Source: Pseudoroseomonas cervicalis (lineage in GTDB: Bacteria > Pseudomonadota > Alphaproteobacteria > Acetobacterales > Acetobacteraceae). From it: DNA of 64,000 nt. The DNA is taken from positions 1,653,001 to 1,717,000 of the forward strand of contig NZ_JAUTAJ010000004.1 in the NCBI RefSeq assembly GCF_030818485.1, read 5' to 3'. The translations under genes and the position numbers were made by a program. Numbering within the stretch: position 1 is the stretch's first letter; each line of letters opens with the position of its first letter. This document shows, in pieces, positions 44,214 to 58,426 of the stretch. The notes under the pieces were generated by a model. That model saw only the letters and a list, made by a program, of their open reading frames with translations, was not told where the DNA came from and did no database searches.

Positions 44214-46298
44214 ATGTGCGCCGCCCCGCTTCCGCCCCGCCATGCCGCCGGCCCCCGCCCCCGGCGCTTCCGCCCTGCCCTGCCCGGCCTCGCCACCGCC
44301 CTGGTGCTGACCCTGGCGACCGCCACCCTGCTTGTCCCGCGGCCCGCCGCCGCCCAGCCCTGGGCCAGCGACACGGCGCGCGCCCAGGGCCGCGCCGCCA
44401 TGGTGGCGCTGCAGGCCGGCCGCTGGAGCGAGGCGGAGCTGATCGCCCGCCAGGGCGCCGATCCGCTGGCCGCCAAGCTGGTGACCTGGGCGAGGCTGCA
44501 GGTGCGCGGCCAGGCGACGGCGGAGGAGGTCGCCGCCTTCACCACCGCCAATCCCGACTGGCCGCTGCCGACCACGCTGACGCTGCGTGGCGAGGAGGCG
44601 CTGCCGGTGCTGGCCGATGACGCGCTGGTGCTGCGGCTGTTCGCCCGCACCCCGCCGCGCGGCCTGCCGGCCCGCCGCCTGCTGGCCGAGGCGCTGGCCC
44701 GCCAGGGCGACACCGCCGGCGCCGCCCGCGCCGCGCGTGAGGGCTGGCGCGAGGCCGGGGCCGACCCGGTGTCCGAACCCACCTATCTGGCCGCCTTCGC
44801 CACTGTCCTGACCGCCGAGGACCATCGCGCCCGCTTCGAGCGGCTGGCCTGGACCCGGCAGGGCCCGGCCGCCGCCCGCATGCTGCCGCTGCTGCCGCCC
44901 GAGGCGCGGCTGAATGCCGAGCTGCGCCTGGCGCTGGCCGGCGACCAGCCGGGCGCCGAGGCCGGCGCCACGCCGCGCGCCGCGCAGGATCTGGGCCTTG
45001 CGATGGAGCTGGCGCGCTTCCTGCGCCGGCAGGAGCGCGACCGCGAGGCGGCGGCGGTGTGGCAGCGCGCCGAGCCGCTGCAGCGCGACCTCTCGCCCGA
45101 GGCGGCGCGCGCCATCTGGGCCGAGCGGCAGCTGCTGTCGCGCAAGCTGCTGCGGCTCGGCGACACCGACAATGCCTATCGCACCGCCGCCGCGCATGGC
45201 CAGACCGAGGGCGAGGGGCTGCACGAGGCCGAGTTCTGGGCCGGCTTCATCGCGCTGCGGCGGCTGAGCGACGCCCCGCGCGCGGCGCGGCATTTCGCCC
45301 GGCTGGGCGAGGGCAGCTCCAGCATCATCACCCAGGCGCGGGCGCATTACTGGCGCGGCCGCGCCGCCGCCGGCCAGGGGCGGGCGGAGGAGGCGCGCGC
45401 GCATTTCAGCGCCGCCGCCGGCTTCCCCAACGCCTTCTACGGCCAGCTCGCCGCCCTCGCGCTCGGCGAGAGCGCGCCACAGCTGGCGCAGCGCATCCTG
45501 TCGACCCGCCCGCCGCAGCCCAGCGCCGAGGCGGCCTCGGCCTTCCTCGACAAGGAGCTGGCGCGGGCGGTGCTGACGCTGGCCGATCTCGGCGATACCG
45601 GCCGGGCGCGCGCCTTCCTGCTGCGGCTGGAGGAGATCTCGGCGACGCCGGCCGAGCAGGTGCTGACGGCGCGGCTGGCGCATGCGATCGGCCGGCCCGA
45701 CCATGCGGTGTGGGTGGCGCGGCGCGGCGGCATCGACGGGGTGATGATGCTGCCCGAGGGCTACCCGGCCCCCTACACCCTGCCCGAGGGCGCCGAGGTG
45801 GAGCCCGCCTTCGCCTATGCGGTGACGCGGCAGGAGAGCAATTTCGACCCCGCCGCCGTGTCGTCGGCCAATGCGCGCGGGCTGATGCAGCTGCTGCCCT
45901 CCACCGCCACGCTGGTGGCGCGGCAGCTCGGCATCCCGCACCAGCTCGGGTGGCTGACCAGCCAGCCGGAGCACAATATGCGCCTCGGCGCGCGCTATCT
46001 GGGCGACCAGCTGGCGCGCTTCGGCAATCTCGCCATGGCCGCGGCGGCCTACAATGCCGGGCCGCGCCGGGTCGATGAGTGGCTGGTGACCTATGGCGAT
46101 CCGCGCGTGCCGGGCGAGGCCGGCGGCGCCGACATGATCGACTGGATGGAGCAGATCCCCTTCACCGAGACCCGCAACTATGCCCAGCGCGTGGTGGAGA
46201 ATGCGGTGGTCTACCGGGCGCTCTCCGGCCAGGGCGGGCTCGACCATCCGCTGAAGCCCTGGCTGCCGGTGGGCACCGTGGGGGGGGCGGTGCGCTGA
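44214..46298 (+). CDS. slt: soluble lytic murein transglycosylase
   Basis: A 694-residue periplasmic Slt70-type enzyme that cleaves murein to anhydro-muropeptides. The signal peptide ends around LLVPRPAAAQ. A long alpha-helical superhelix (about 50-500) precedes the catalytic domain, where AVTRQESNFDPAAVSSANARGLMQLLPSTA contains the catalytic Glu of the ES motif, followed by NMRLGARYLGDQLARF, AAAAYNAGPRRVDEWL and ETRNYAQRVVENAVVYRAL. It is divergent from dapA and its TGA overlaps the ATG of pgpA. Its products are what AmpG imports. Confidence 0.96.
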   Translation: MCAAPLPPRHAAGPRPRRFRPALPGLATALVLTLATATLLVPRPAAAQPWASDTARAQGRAAMVALQAGRWSEAELIARQGADPLAAKLVTWARLQVRGQATAEEVAAFTTANPDWPLPTTLTLRGEEALPVLADDALVLRLFARTPPRGLPARRLLAEALARQGDTAGAARAAREGWREAGADPVSEPTYLAAFATVLTAEDHRARFERLAWTRQGPAAARMLPLLPPEARLNAELRLALAGDQPGAEAGATPRAAQDLGLAMELARFLRRQERDREAAAVWQRAEPLQRDLSPEAARAIWAERQLLSRKLLRLGDTDNAYRTAAAHGQTEGEGLHEAEFWAGFIALRRLSDAPRAARHFARLGEGSSSIITQARAHYWRGRAAAGQGRAEEARAHFSAAAGFPNAFYGQLAALALGESAPQLAQRILSTRPPQPSAEAASAFLDKELARAVLTLADLGDTGRARAFLLRLEEISATPAEQVLTARLAHAIGRPDHAVWVARRGGIDGVMMLPEGYPAPYTLPEGAEVEPAFAYAVTRQESNFDPAAVSSANARGLMQLLPSTATLVARQLGIPHQLGWLTSQPEHNMRLGARYLGDQLARFGNLAMAAAAYNAGPRRVDEWLVTYGDPRVPGEAGGADMIDWMEQIPFTETRNYAQRVVENAVVYRALSGQGGLDHPLKPWLPVGTVGGAVR

Positions 46299-46879
46299 TG
46301 CGCGACACCCCCCTGCCCGCCCCGGCCGAGCCCGCCGAGGCGCTGGCCCCCGCCGCGCCGGCGGCCGCCCTGCCGCTGGCGCCGGGCCCGGCCCTCGCCG
46401 CCGCCGGCCTGCCGCGGTTGCTGGCCAGCCTGGGCGGTGTCGGTTTCCTGCGTCCCGCCCCCGGCACCTGGGGCAGCGCGCTGGTGCTGCCGGTGGCCCT
46501 TCTCGGCCCGATGGCCTGCCTGGCGCTGGCCGGGCTGCTGACGGCCCTGGGCTTCTGGGCACTGGCGCGGCTGCCCGAGGCGCGGCAGGACCCCTCCTGG
46601 GTGGTGATCGACGAGGGCGCGGGGCAGAGCCTGGCGCTGGCCGCCCTCGGCCTCGGCATGGCGCCGGAGCTGGCGGCGGCGGCGACGCCGCAGGGCATCG
46701 CCGCCGGCATCGCGCTCGCCTTCCTGCTGTTCCGCCTGTTCGACATCACCAAGCCCGGCCCGGTGGGCTGGGCCGATCGCCGCAAGGGCGCCGCCGGGGT
46801 GATGCTGGACGATGTCATCGCCGGCGCGCTCGCCGCCGCGGTGATCCTGGCGCTGCGCTTCGCGGGGATGCTGCCATGA
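46298..46879 (+). CDS. pgpA: phosphatidylglycerophosphatase A
   Basis: PgpA removes phosphate from phosphatidylglycerophosphate at the inner membrane. After a variable Ala/Pro-rich 40-residue N-terminus come LASLGGVGFLRPAPGTWGSALVLPVA, DPSWVVIDEGAGQSLAL with the acidic metal site, FLLFRLFDITKPGPVGWADRRKGAAGVMLDDVIAGALAA, all diagnostic of PgpA. The ATG at 46298 overlaps the slt stop (TGATG), and the 3' end overlaps pncC (ATGA). Confidence 0.96.
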   Translation: MRDTPLPAPAEPAEALAPAAPAAALPLAPGPALAAAGLPRLLASLGGVGFLRPAPGTWGSALVLPVALLGPMACLALAGLLTALGFWALARLPEARQDPSWVVIDEGAGQSLALAALGLGMAPELAAAATPQGIAAGIALAFLLFRLFDITKPGPVGWADRRKGAAGVMLDDVIAGALAAAVILALRFAGMLP

Positions 46880-47373
46880 GCCTGCTCGACGACACCGTGC
46901 TGGACCGCTCCGCCGCGCTGCTGCGGGCGCTGCAGGAGCGCGGCATGACGCTGGCCACCGCCGAGAGCTGCACCGGCGGGCTGGTCAGCGCGGCGCTGAC
47001 CGCGCATGCCGGCTCCTCGGCGACGCTGCTGGCCGGCTATGTCACCTATTCCAACGAGGCCAAGCTGCGCATGCTGGACGTGCCGCGGGCGCTGCTCGAG
47101 CGGCATGGCGCGGTCAGCGCCGAGGTGGCGCGCGCCATGGCCGAGGGCGCGCTGCGCGATTCCGGCGCCGATCTGGCCGTGTCGATCACCGGCATCGCCG
47201 GGCCGGGCGGCGCCACGGCCGGGAAGCCGGTGGGCCTGGTGCATCTGGCCGTCGCCGGGGCCGGCCTGCCCGTGCTGCTGCATCACGAGATCTTCCCCGG
47301 CGACCGCGCGGCGGTGCGCCGGGCCAGCCTGCTCTGCGCCCTGGCCCTGGTGGCGCGCCAGGCCGGGGCCTGA
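46876..47373 (+). CDS. pncC: nicotinamide-nucleotide amidohydrolase (CinA C-terminal domain)
   Basis: PncC deamidates NMN, recycling the by-product of NAD-dependent DNA ligase. The 165-residue stand-alone CinA C-terminal domain has TLATAESCTGGLVSAALTAHAGSS, LLAGYVTYSNEAKLRML, GAVSAEVARAMAEGAL and VSITGIAGPGGATAGKPVGLVHLAV with the catalytic Ser/Tyr/Thr region. It overlaps pgpA by four bases, a pairing seen in many proteobacteria. Confidence 0.96.
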   Translation: MSLLDDTVLDRSAALLRALQERGMTLATAESCTGGLVSAALTAHAGSSATLLAGYVTYSNEAKLRMLDVPRALLERHGAVSAEVARAMAEGALRDSGADLAVSITGIAGPGGATAGKPVGLVHLAVAGAGLPVLLHHEIFPGDRAAVRRASLLCALALVARQAGA

Positions 47374-47557
47374 GCGGCGGCGCCCGGCCGGGTCACCGGG
47401 CCCGGCAAACGAGGCCAGTGGAAGGGATCCGTGGAGGGGCCGGCGGAGGGGGCCGGAACCGCTCACGCCGAAACCGTTTGGGTCCAGCCCGGCCTCCGCC
47501 CTATGAAGGGGGGCCGGCGCTTTCCCCTTTCCGCCCTGGCCGGCGCTTCCGGTGCGC

Positions 47558-48805
47558 ATGGACACGAACGCCCAACTGACCCTTCGCCTGCGCCAGCAGG
47601 CGCTGATCGCCGAACTTGGCCTGGCCGCGCTGCGGCGCGAAGGGCTGCAACCGCTGCTCGACCAGGCCGCCCGCCTCGCCGCCGAGGGGCTGTCCAGCGC
47701 GTTCAGCAAGGTGCTGGAATACCGCGCGGAGGAAGGCAGCTTCCTGCTGCGCGCCGGCCTCGGCTGGCGGCAGGGCTGCGTCGGCCATGTGCTGATCGGC
47801 GGCGACACCGAAAGCCCGGCCGGCTTCGCCTTCCGCACCGGCCGGCCGGTCATCTCCAACCACCTGGCGGCGGAGGCGCGCTTCCGCACGCCGGCGCTGA
47901 TGGCCGAGCACGGGGTGCGCCGCGCCATCAACGTCATCATCCGCGGCGAGGCCGAGCCCTTCGGCGTGCTGGAGGTGGACAGCCGCGACGAGGGGGATTT
48001 CACCGCCGACGACATCAATTTCCTCCAGGCGCTGGCCAACACGCTGGGCGTCGCGGTGGATCGCGAACTGTCCCAGGCGGCGCTGCGCGAGCTGACCGCG
48101 CTGGCCGAGGCCCGGGCGCGCGAGGCGGAGGCGGCGCTGGCCGCCCGCGACGCGCTGCTGCGGGAGAAGGACCTGCTGATGCAGGAGATCGAGCACCGGG
48201 TGAAGAACAGCCTGACCATCACCCGCTCGCTGCTCTCGCTGCAGGCGCGCATGACGGCGCCCGAGGCGGGGCGCGCCGCGCTCGAGGATGCGGCGCGGCG
48301 GGTGGCCAGCATCGCCCGGGTGCATGACCGGCTGCACCGCAGCCGGCGCATCGGCGTGGTCGATCTCGGCGAGTATCTGAGCGGGCTGTGCGAGGAGCTA
48401 GAGCGCAGCTGCGGCCTGGCCGAATCCGGCCGCGGCCTGGCGCTGCTGCTGGAGGGCATCGAATGCCCGGCCGACGAGGCGGTGACGCTCGGCCTGATCG
48501 TCACCGAGCTGGTGACCAACGCGGCCAAGCATGGCGGCGGCACCGTCACCGTCGAATGCGTCACCCTGGGCGAGGCGCCCGGCCCCCAGTCGCTGCGGCT
48601 GCGCGTCGGCGATGGCGGTCCGGGCCTGCCGCCCGGGCTGGACCCGGCGCAGGGCGGCAGACTCGGGCTGCAGCTGATCCGCAGCCTGGGCGAGCGGCTG
48701 GGCGGCCTGCCGCGCTGGGAGGCGGCGCCGGAGGGCGGCCAGCGTTTCGAGCTGGTCTTCCCCTGGCCGGTGAACCCGGATGCGGCCGAAAGGGCGGCGG
48801 GCTGA
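47558..48805 (+). CDS. GAF-domain HWE/HisKA_2 sensor histidine kinase
   Basis: A 415-residue soluble sensor kinase. The N-terminal GAF domain (about residues 20-170) includes SSAFSKVLEYRAEEGSFLLRAGLGW and FGVLEVDSRDEGDFTADDINFLQALA. A coiled linker leads to the HisKA_2 box MQEIEHRVKNSLTITRSLLSLQ with the phospho-acceptor His, then LGLIVTELVTNAAKHGGG (N-box) and VGDGGPGLP (G1). The ATG at 47558 is preferred to a GTG two codons upstream. No response regulator is adjacent; blue-light or stress sensing is typical for this class but is not shown. Confidence 0.9.
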   Translation: MDTNAQLTLRLRQQALIAELGLAALRREGLQPLLDQAARLAAEGLSSAFSKVLEYRAEEGSFLLRAGLGWRQGCVGHVLIGGDTESPAGFAFRTGRPVISNHLAAEARFRTPALMAEHGVRRAINVIIRGEAEPFGVLEVDSRDEGDFTADDINFLQALANTLGVAVDRELSQAALRELTALAEARAREAEAALAARDALLREKDLLMQEIEHRVKNSLTITRSLLSLQARMTAPEAGRAALEDAARRVASIARVHDRLHRSRRIGVVDLGEYLSGLCEELERSCGLAESGRGLALLLEGIECPADEAVTLGLIVTELVTNAAKHGGGTVTVECVTLGEAPGPQSLRLRVGDGGPGLPPGLDPAQGGRLGLQLIRSLGERLGGLPRWEAAPEGGQRFELVFPWPVNPDAAERAAG

Positions 48806-48896
48806 GCCGGCGCCGGGCCGCCGCAACGGCCAGGGTGGCGCTGCCGCCGAAAGAGAACTGGCGCGGGGCGAGGAAGGCGGCTAAGAGCGCTGCGCC

Positions 48897-51078
<2,182 letters not shown>

Positions 51079-51112
51079 CCCGGGCCGGGCCGCGGCCCGC
51101 CCCTTGTGACCG

Positions 51113-51144
51113 GGCCCGGACGGCGCTGCCATCCGGGCCTTTTT
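51113..51144 (+). terminator. intrinsic terminator after pyrG
   Basis: GGCCCGGA and TCCGGGCC form an 8-bp stem with an 11-base loop and are followed by TTTTT at 51140-51144. The next 180 bases to the cyclase gene hold no other gene. Confidence 0.85.
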
Positions 51145-51327
51145 CATGCCGGCGCCGGCGGCGCGCGGCCCTGCCGCCGCCCCCGGCGCCCGCCGCCCGG
51201 CGCCTTGCCGGGGATGGCTGGCGTTTACCATTTCCTAACCTTTGCATCGGATAATGACCCCGGCGCCCGCACCCCGAGGCCAGGGCGCGCCTCCGCCCCG
51301 GCCCTGCCCCATGGGATTCCGCGCCGC

Positions 51328-54353
<3,026 letters not shown>

Positions 54354-54369
54354 GGCGCCCAGCTGGATC

Positions 54370-54479
54370 CTGGGGGAGGCGCCGCCTCCCCCAGAACTCG
54401 GATCTGACTCTGGGGGAGGCTCCGCCTCCCCCAGACCCCCTGCCGCCGGGGTGGCAGGGCCACCCCGGACCCCGCCATC
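54370..54479. repeat. mosaic palindromic intergenic repeat, copy B
   Basis: Downstream of eno are two near-identical perfect 11-bp hairpins (CTGGGGGAGGC / GCCTCCCCCAG), at 54370-54394 and 54410-54434, a 40-base period. The shared core follows at 54443-54479 with GGGGTGGC-AGG-GCCACCCC and CGGACCCCGCC. The same order occurs in copy C with stems changed in a compensating way. The rest of the 283-base eno-ftsB gap holds no gene that I can support. Confidence 0.8.
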
Positions 54480-54636
54480 CGCGGGAACCCGGCCAGGCGG
54501 GACGCTGGACACCTTATGTTCGTGTCCGCCCTGCAACGCCGCCGGCGAATGCACTGATTTTCCAGCCTTCCCCTTGCGCCTCAGGTTCATCCTGTCGTTA
54601 ACCGGTCATGGATTGACTCGAGGCGGGACGAATCGG

Positions 54637-54960
54637 ATGCGGGCCATCAAGCGGGCGATTCAGGTGCTGTGGCTGCCGCTGGTCTTCGCCGGCCTGATCT
54701 GGCACTTCGCCTGGTACGCCGTGCACGGGCCGCGCGTCGGCTCCCTCGCCCGCGAGGCCAAGGCCTCCGAGATCGCCGCCGCCCGCATCACCCTGGCCGA
54801 GGCCGAGGCCGAGCGCGACGCCATCGAACGCAAGGTCGCCGGCCTGCGCGGCGACCGCATCGACCGCGACCAGCTCGACGAACGCGCCCGCGCCCTGCTG
54901 AACATGGTCGGCAAGGACGAGCTGGTGGTCCCCTACGGGCAGAACCAGCGCCTGTTCTGA
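54637..54960 (+). CDS. ftsB: septum formation initiator / FtsB-like protein (DivIC family)
   Basis: A 107-residue bitopic membrane protein: a short basic N-terminus, one helix (VLWLPLVFAGLIWHFAWYAV) and a periplasmic coiled coil (SEIAAARITLAEAEAERDAIERKVAGLRGD), ending with the conserved LDERARALLNMVGKDELVVPY. This is the DivIC/FtsB family that bridges FtsL and FtsQ in the divisome. The position after eno is conserved across proteobacteria and supports the call. Confidence 0.92.
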   Translation: MRAIKRAIQVLWLPLVFAGLIWHFAWYAVHGPRVGSLAREAKASEIAAARITLAEAEAERDAIERKVAGLRGDRIDRDQLDERARALLNMVGKDELVVPYGQNQRLF

Positions 54961-55000
54961 CCACCCGGCCCGGCCGCCGCGCCACCCCGGCTGCCGCTGG

Positions 55001-55891
55001 TCAGCCGGGCGGCAGCCCGGCCGCCAGGGCCAGCAGCGCGCGCGAGGCCCGGCTGGCATAGCGCTCCCGGTGGCGCAGCGCCTTGAAGCTGCGCGGCGGC
55101 AGCGTGACCTCCGCCCGCACCAGCAGCCCCGCCGCCAGATGCGGCCCCGCCGCGCGCTCCGACACCACCGTGGCGCCCCCATCTGCCTCCACCGCCGCCA
55201 GCACCGCCTCGTTCGAGGGCAGCTCCAGGATCACCCGCAGATCGCGCGGCGGCAGGCCGGCGCGCTCCAGCAGCAGCTCGAAGGCGGCACGGGTGCCGGA
55301 GCCGGCCTCGCGCATCACCCAGGGGCTTTCCGCCAGCCGCGCCAGCGGCACTTCGCCGGCCCTGGCCCAGGGATGGCGCGGGCCCACCACCACCACCAGC
55401 TGATCGCGCGCCAGCAGCGTCTGCGACAGGGAAGGCTCCTCCACCTCGCCCTCGACGAAACCCAGCTCCGCCACCCCGTCCAGCACCGCCTGGGCGACGC
55501 TGGTGGTGTTGCCGGCGCCGACCTCCACCTGCACGCCGGGGCATGCCTGCTGGAAGTGCACCAGGAGCGGCGGCAGCCAGTAGCTGGCCACCGTCTGGCT
55601 GGCCTGGACCCGCAGCGTGCCGCGCAGCGTCCCGCCCAGCTCGGACAGCACCAGCTCCGCCGCCTCCGCCCGCGCCAGCACGGCCGCCGCCTCGGCGCGG
55701 AAGATGCGGCCCTCCTCGGTCAGCTCGATGCGCCGGCCGACGCGGTGGAACAGGGCGATGCCATGCCGCGCCTCCAGCGCCCGGATCGCCGCGCTGACCG
55801 CCGATTGCGTCAGATGCAGCGCGGTCGCGGCGCGGGTGACATGCTCGCGCTCCGCCACCGCCAGGAAGATGCGCAGCTGTTCCAGCGTCAT
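55001..55891 (-). CDS. LysR family regulator (YeiE/CysB-like position)
   Basis: A 296-residue LysR-type regulator beginning MTLEQLRIFLAVAEREHVTRAATALHLTQSAVSAAIRALEARHG, a standard N-terminal helix-turn-helix. The co-inducer domain follows from about residue 90 (LRVQASQTVASYWLPPLL). ATGs at 55897 and 55891 are both possible; the GAGGG site is better spaced for 55891. It is divergent from a YeiH-family transporter, the same arrangement as yeiE/yeiH in E. coli, so it is the likely regulator of that gene. Confidence 0.92.
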   Translation of the reverse strand: MTLEQLRIFLAVAEREHVTRAATALHLTQSAVSAAIRALEARHGIALFHRVGRRIELTEEGRIFRAEAAAVLARAEAAELVLSELGGTLRGTLRVQASQTVASYWLPPLLVHFQQACPGVQVEVGAGNTTSVAQAVLDGVAELGFVEGEVEEPSLSQTLLARDQLVVVVGPRHPWARAGEVPLARLAESPWVMREAGSGTRAAFELLLERAGLPPRDLRVILELPSNEAVLAAVEADGGATVVSERAAGPHLAAGLLVRAEVTLPPRSFKALRHRERYASRASRALLALAAGLPPG

Positions 55892-55909
55892 GCCCATGCC
55901 CTCGGCCAA

Positions 55910-55957
55910 TTCATCGATTTTGCCGAATGGAACGACAAGAACAAGTCGTTGGATGAA
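55910..55957. promoter_or_regulatory. nested dyad operator in the LysR/YeiH gap
   Basis: AACGAC (55931-55936) and GTCGTT (55945-55950) form an inner 6-bp dyad; TTCATC (55910-55915) and GATGAA (55952-55957) form an outer one. They lie in the divergent promoter region, as expected for a LysR recognition/activation site pair. Confidence 0.5.
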
Positions 55958-56003
55958 TGAATCGCGTCGGCGCATGGTGGCGCCGCAACGTCACGGTTCT
56001 GTC

Positions 56004-57047
56004 ATGTCCGCCACCGCCGATCCCGCCCCGCTCCCCCTGCCCCGCCGCCTCTCCGCCTGGCTCATGGGCATGGCGCCGGGCATTGCGCTCTGCGCGGCGG
56101 TGGCGCTGGCCGGCACGGCGCTGTTGCGGGCCGAGCAGGCGCTGTTCGGCCGCGCCTGGGTGGATGCGCTGGTGCTCTCCATCCTGATCGGCACCGCCAT
56201 CCGCAGCCTCTGGACCCCGCCCAAGGCGTTCAGCGCCGGCATCGCCTATTCGGCCAAGACGCTGCTGGAAGTGGCGGTGATGCTGCTGGGCGCCTCGCTC
56301 AGCCTGCCGGCGCTGATGGCGGCGGGGCCGGTGCTGATCCTGTCCATCGCGCTGGTCGTCGCGCTGTCGATTGTCGCCAGCTACGGGCTGGGGCGGCTGC
56401 TGGGCCTGCCCAGGCGCATGGCGGTGCTGGTGGCCTGCGGCAATTCCATCTGCGGCAATTCCGCCATCGCCGCCGTGGCGCCGGTGATCGGCGCCCAGGC
56501 GCGCGACGTGGCCGCCGCCATTGCCTTCACCGCGGTGCTCGGCGTCGGCGTGGTGCTGGCGCTGCCGCTGCTGGTGCCGCTGCTCGGCCTGTCGGAGGTG
56601 CAGTATGGCATCCTCGCGGGCCTGACCGTCTATGCCGTGCCGCAGGTGCTGGCGGCGACCGCGCCGGTCGGCGCGCTGGCGGTGCAGGTGGGTACACTGG
56701 TCAAGCTGGTGCGGGTGCTGATGCTGGGGCCGGTGGTGCTGGCGCTCACCGTCGCCGCCGGGGCCAAATCGGGGCAGAAGCCGGGCCTGGCGCGGCTGGT
56801 GCCCTGGTTCATCCTGGGCTTCCTGGGCCTGGCCGCGCTGCGCGCGCTCGGCGCGGTGCCCGAGGCGCTGCTGCCGCCGCTGGCGGCCGTCACCTCGGCG
56901 CTGACGCTGCTGGCCATGGCGGCGCTGGGGCTGGGGGTGGATCTGCGCAGCGTGGCCCAGGCCGGGCCGCGCGTCACCGCCACCGTGGTGCTGTCGCTGC
57001 TGGCGCTGGGGGTGGTCAGCCTGGGCGTCATCGCCCTGCACGGCTGA
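56004..57047 (+). CDS. yeiH: YeiH family (UPF0324) putative sulfate/sulfite exporter
   Basis: A 347-residue inner-membrane protein with about ten helices. The UPF0324 signatures are clear: VLSILIGTAIRSLW, GIAYSAKTLLEVAVMLLGASLSL, ACGNSICGNSAIAAVAPVI, LAGLTVYAVPQVLAAT, and LALTVAA...LVPWFILGFLGLAALRALG. The family is annotated as a putative sulfate exporter; the true substrate is not firmly established. The ATG at 56004 is used; an upstream ATG at 55974 lies in the promoter region. It is divergent from a LysR regulator. Confidence 0.93.
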   Translation: MSATADPAPLPLPRRLSAWLMGMAPGIALCAAVALAGTALLRAEQALFGRAWVDALVLSILIGTAIRSLWTPPKAFSAGIAYSAKTLLEVAVMLLGASLSLPALMAAGPVLILSIALVVALSIVASYGLGRLLGLPRRMAVLVACGNSICGNSAIAAVAPVIGAQARDVAAAIAFTAVLGVGVVLALPLLVPLLGLSEVQYGILAGLTVYAVPQVLAATAPVGALAVQVGTLVKLVRVLMLGPVVLALTVAAGAKSGQKPGLARLVPWFILGFLGLAALRALGAVPEALLPPLAAVTSALTLLAMAALGLGVDLRSVAQAGPRVTATVVLSLLALGVVSLGVIALHG

Positions 57048-57095
57048 AGGCAGCGCCCGTTGCCGGCCGCCAACGGCGGCCGGCCCTGGCAGAAA

Positions 57096-57305
57096 TTAGC
57101 CGAGGGGCTTCTGGGCGCGTTCCAGCAGGCGGGCGAAGAAGCCGGGCTTCTTCGGCGGCTCGGCCGCGCGGGCGGCCTGGGCGGCCAGGGCGTCGCGCTC
57201 CTGCGCCTTCATCGACAGCCACTTGTCCAGGCTGACGCCGGCCTTGGCCGCGCGCTTCGCCTCATAGGCCCGCTGGCCCTCGCTCATCCGAACCTGTTCC
57301 GCCAT
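57096..57305 (-). CDS. small conserved hypothetical protein
   Basis: A 69-residue basic protein, MAEQVRMSEGQRAYEAKRAAKAGVSLDKWLSMK followed by an Ala/Pro-rich tail ending KPGFFARLLERAQKPLG. The SEGQRAYEAKRAAKAG motif recurs in small alphaproteobacterial proteins of unknown function. No signal or membrane segment is seen. It stands between two rightward genes, on the opposite strand. Confidence 0.7.
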   Translation of the reverse strand: MAEQVRMSEGQRAYEAKRAAKAGVSLDKWLSMKAQERDALAAQAARAAEPPKKPGFFARLLERAQKPLG

Positions 57306-57423
57306 GTCTTCCGCCTCTCGGCCCGCCTCGGGCCCCGCCGGGTGGATGCCGCGCCGCGGCGCCCACGGCAAGGGGCATTCGCTGGCCTCTTGCATGCGCC
57401 GCGCGCTGCGTCACCTTGGGGCC

Positions 57424-57756
57424 ATGGAAGCGAAAGTGAAGGCGGGGCTCTGGGCCCAGATGGCGCTGCGCCTGGCCGACATCGCCGGCCGGCCCGGCAT
57501 GGTGCTGCGCAAGGGGGACCCGGATTCGGGCGGCATCCTCTGCGTGCTGCGCGGGCGGGAGGGCTGCCTGGTGCTGAGCCAGGCGCGCGATGGCGAGGGC
57601 CGCCCGGTCTGGATGCGCGGCACCGGCGCCGCCCCGGTGCCGGAGCCGGAGGCCGAGGCCTATGTCGCCCGCCAAGTGCAACGCGACCCCGATCTCTGGG
57701 TGCTGGAATTCGAGGCCCCCGACCTGCTCCCCCCCTTCGAGGCGAAGATCCTGTGA
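57424..57756 (+). CDS. DUF1491 family protein
   Basis: A 110-residue alphaproteobacterial protein of the DUF1491 family. KVKAGLWAQMALRLADIAGRPGMVLRKGDPDSGGILCVLRGREGCLVLSQ and the C-terminal VQRDPDLWVLEFEAPDLLPPFE are typical. Function is unknown. The ATG at 57424 matches family length. Its stop overlaps the GTG start of the GST gene (GTGA at 57753-57756). Confidence 0.88.
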   Translation: MEAKVKAGLWAQMALRLADIAGRPGMVLRKGDPDSGGILCVLRGREGCLVLSQARDGEGRPVWMRGTGAAPVPEPEAEAYVARQVQRDPDLWVLEFEAPDLLPPFEAKIL

Positions 57757-58424
57757 CCGAGCCCTCCCTCACCGTCCACCACCTGAACAATTCCCGCTCG
57801 CAGCGCGTGCTGTGGCTGCTGGAGGAGCTGGAGGTGCCCTATGCGCTGAAGCTCTACCAGCGCGACCCCAAGACCATGCGCGCGCCCCCGGAGTTGCGGC
57901 AGGTGCATCCGCTGGGCAAGGCGCCGGTGGTGACGGACGGGCCGCACACTTTGGCCGAGACCGGCGCCATCCTGGAATACATCCTGGACCGGCATGACAC
58001 GCGCGGCCTGCGGCCTGCCCCGGGCAGCCAGGCGCATCTCGACTATCGCTACTGGCTGCATTTCGCCGAGGGCTCGGCCATGCCGCCCTTGGTGATGACG
58101 CTGGTGCTGCGCCGTGTGCCCTCCCAGCTGCCCTTCCTGCTGCGCCCCATCGGGCGCGCCATCGGCAAGGGGGTGGAGAAGGGCTTCCTGGGGCCGCAGG
58201 TGGCCGGCAATCTGGCGCTGATGGAGTCCGCGCTGGAGCGCGGCTGGTTCGCGGGCGAGGCCTTCAGCGCCGCCGATGTGCAGATGAGCTTCCCGGTGGA
58301 GGCCACCGCCGCCCGCTTCGGCCTGCAGCCCTATCCGAAGCTCGCCGACTGGCTGCAGCGCATCCAGGCGCGGCCGGCCTATCGCCGGGCGCTGGAGAAG
58401 GGCGGGCCTTACGCCTACGCGTGA
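57753..58424 (+). CDS. glutathione S-transferase
   Basis: A 223-residue cytosolic GST. The thioredoxin-like N-terminal domain contains VHHLNNSRSQRVLWLLEELEVPYALKLYQRD with the active-site Ser region, HPLGKAPVVTDG with the cis-Pro, and LAETGAILEYILDRH. The helical C-terminal domain ends WFAGEAFSAADVQMSFPVEA, the N-capping box of the family. The GTG start overlaps the DUF1491 stop. A repeat block starts three bases after the stop. Confidence 0.93.
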   Translation: MTEPSLTVHHLNNSRSQRVLWLLEELEVPYALKLYQRDPKTMRAPPELRQVHPLGKAPVVTDGPHTLAETGAILEYILDRHDTRGLRPAPGSQAHLDYRYWLHFAEGSAMPPLVMTLVLRRVPSQLPFLLRPIGRAIGKGVEKGFLGPQVAGNLALMESALERGWFAGEAFSAADVQMSFPVEATAARFGLQPYPKLADWLQRIQARPAYRRALEKGGPYAYA

Positions 58425-58426
58425 CG

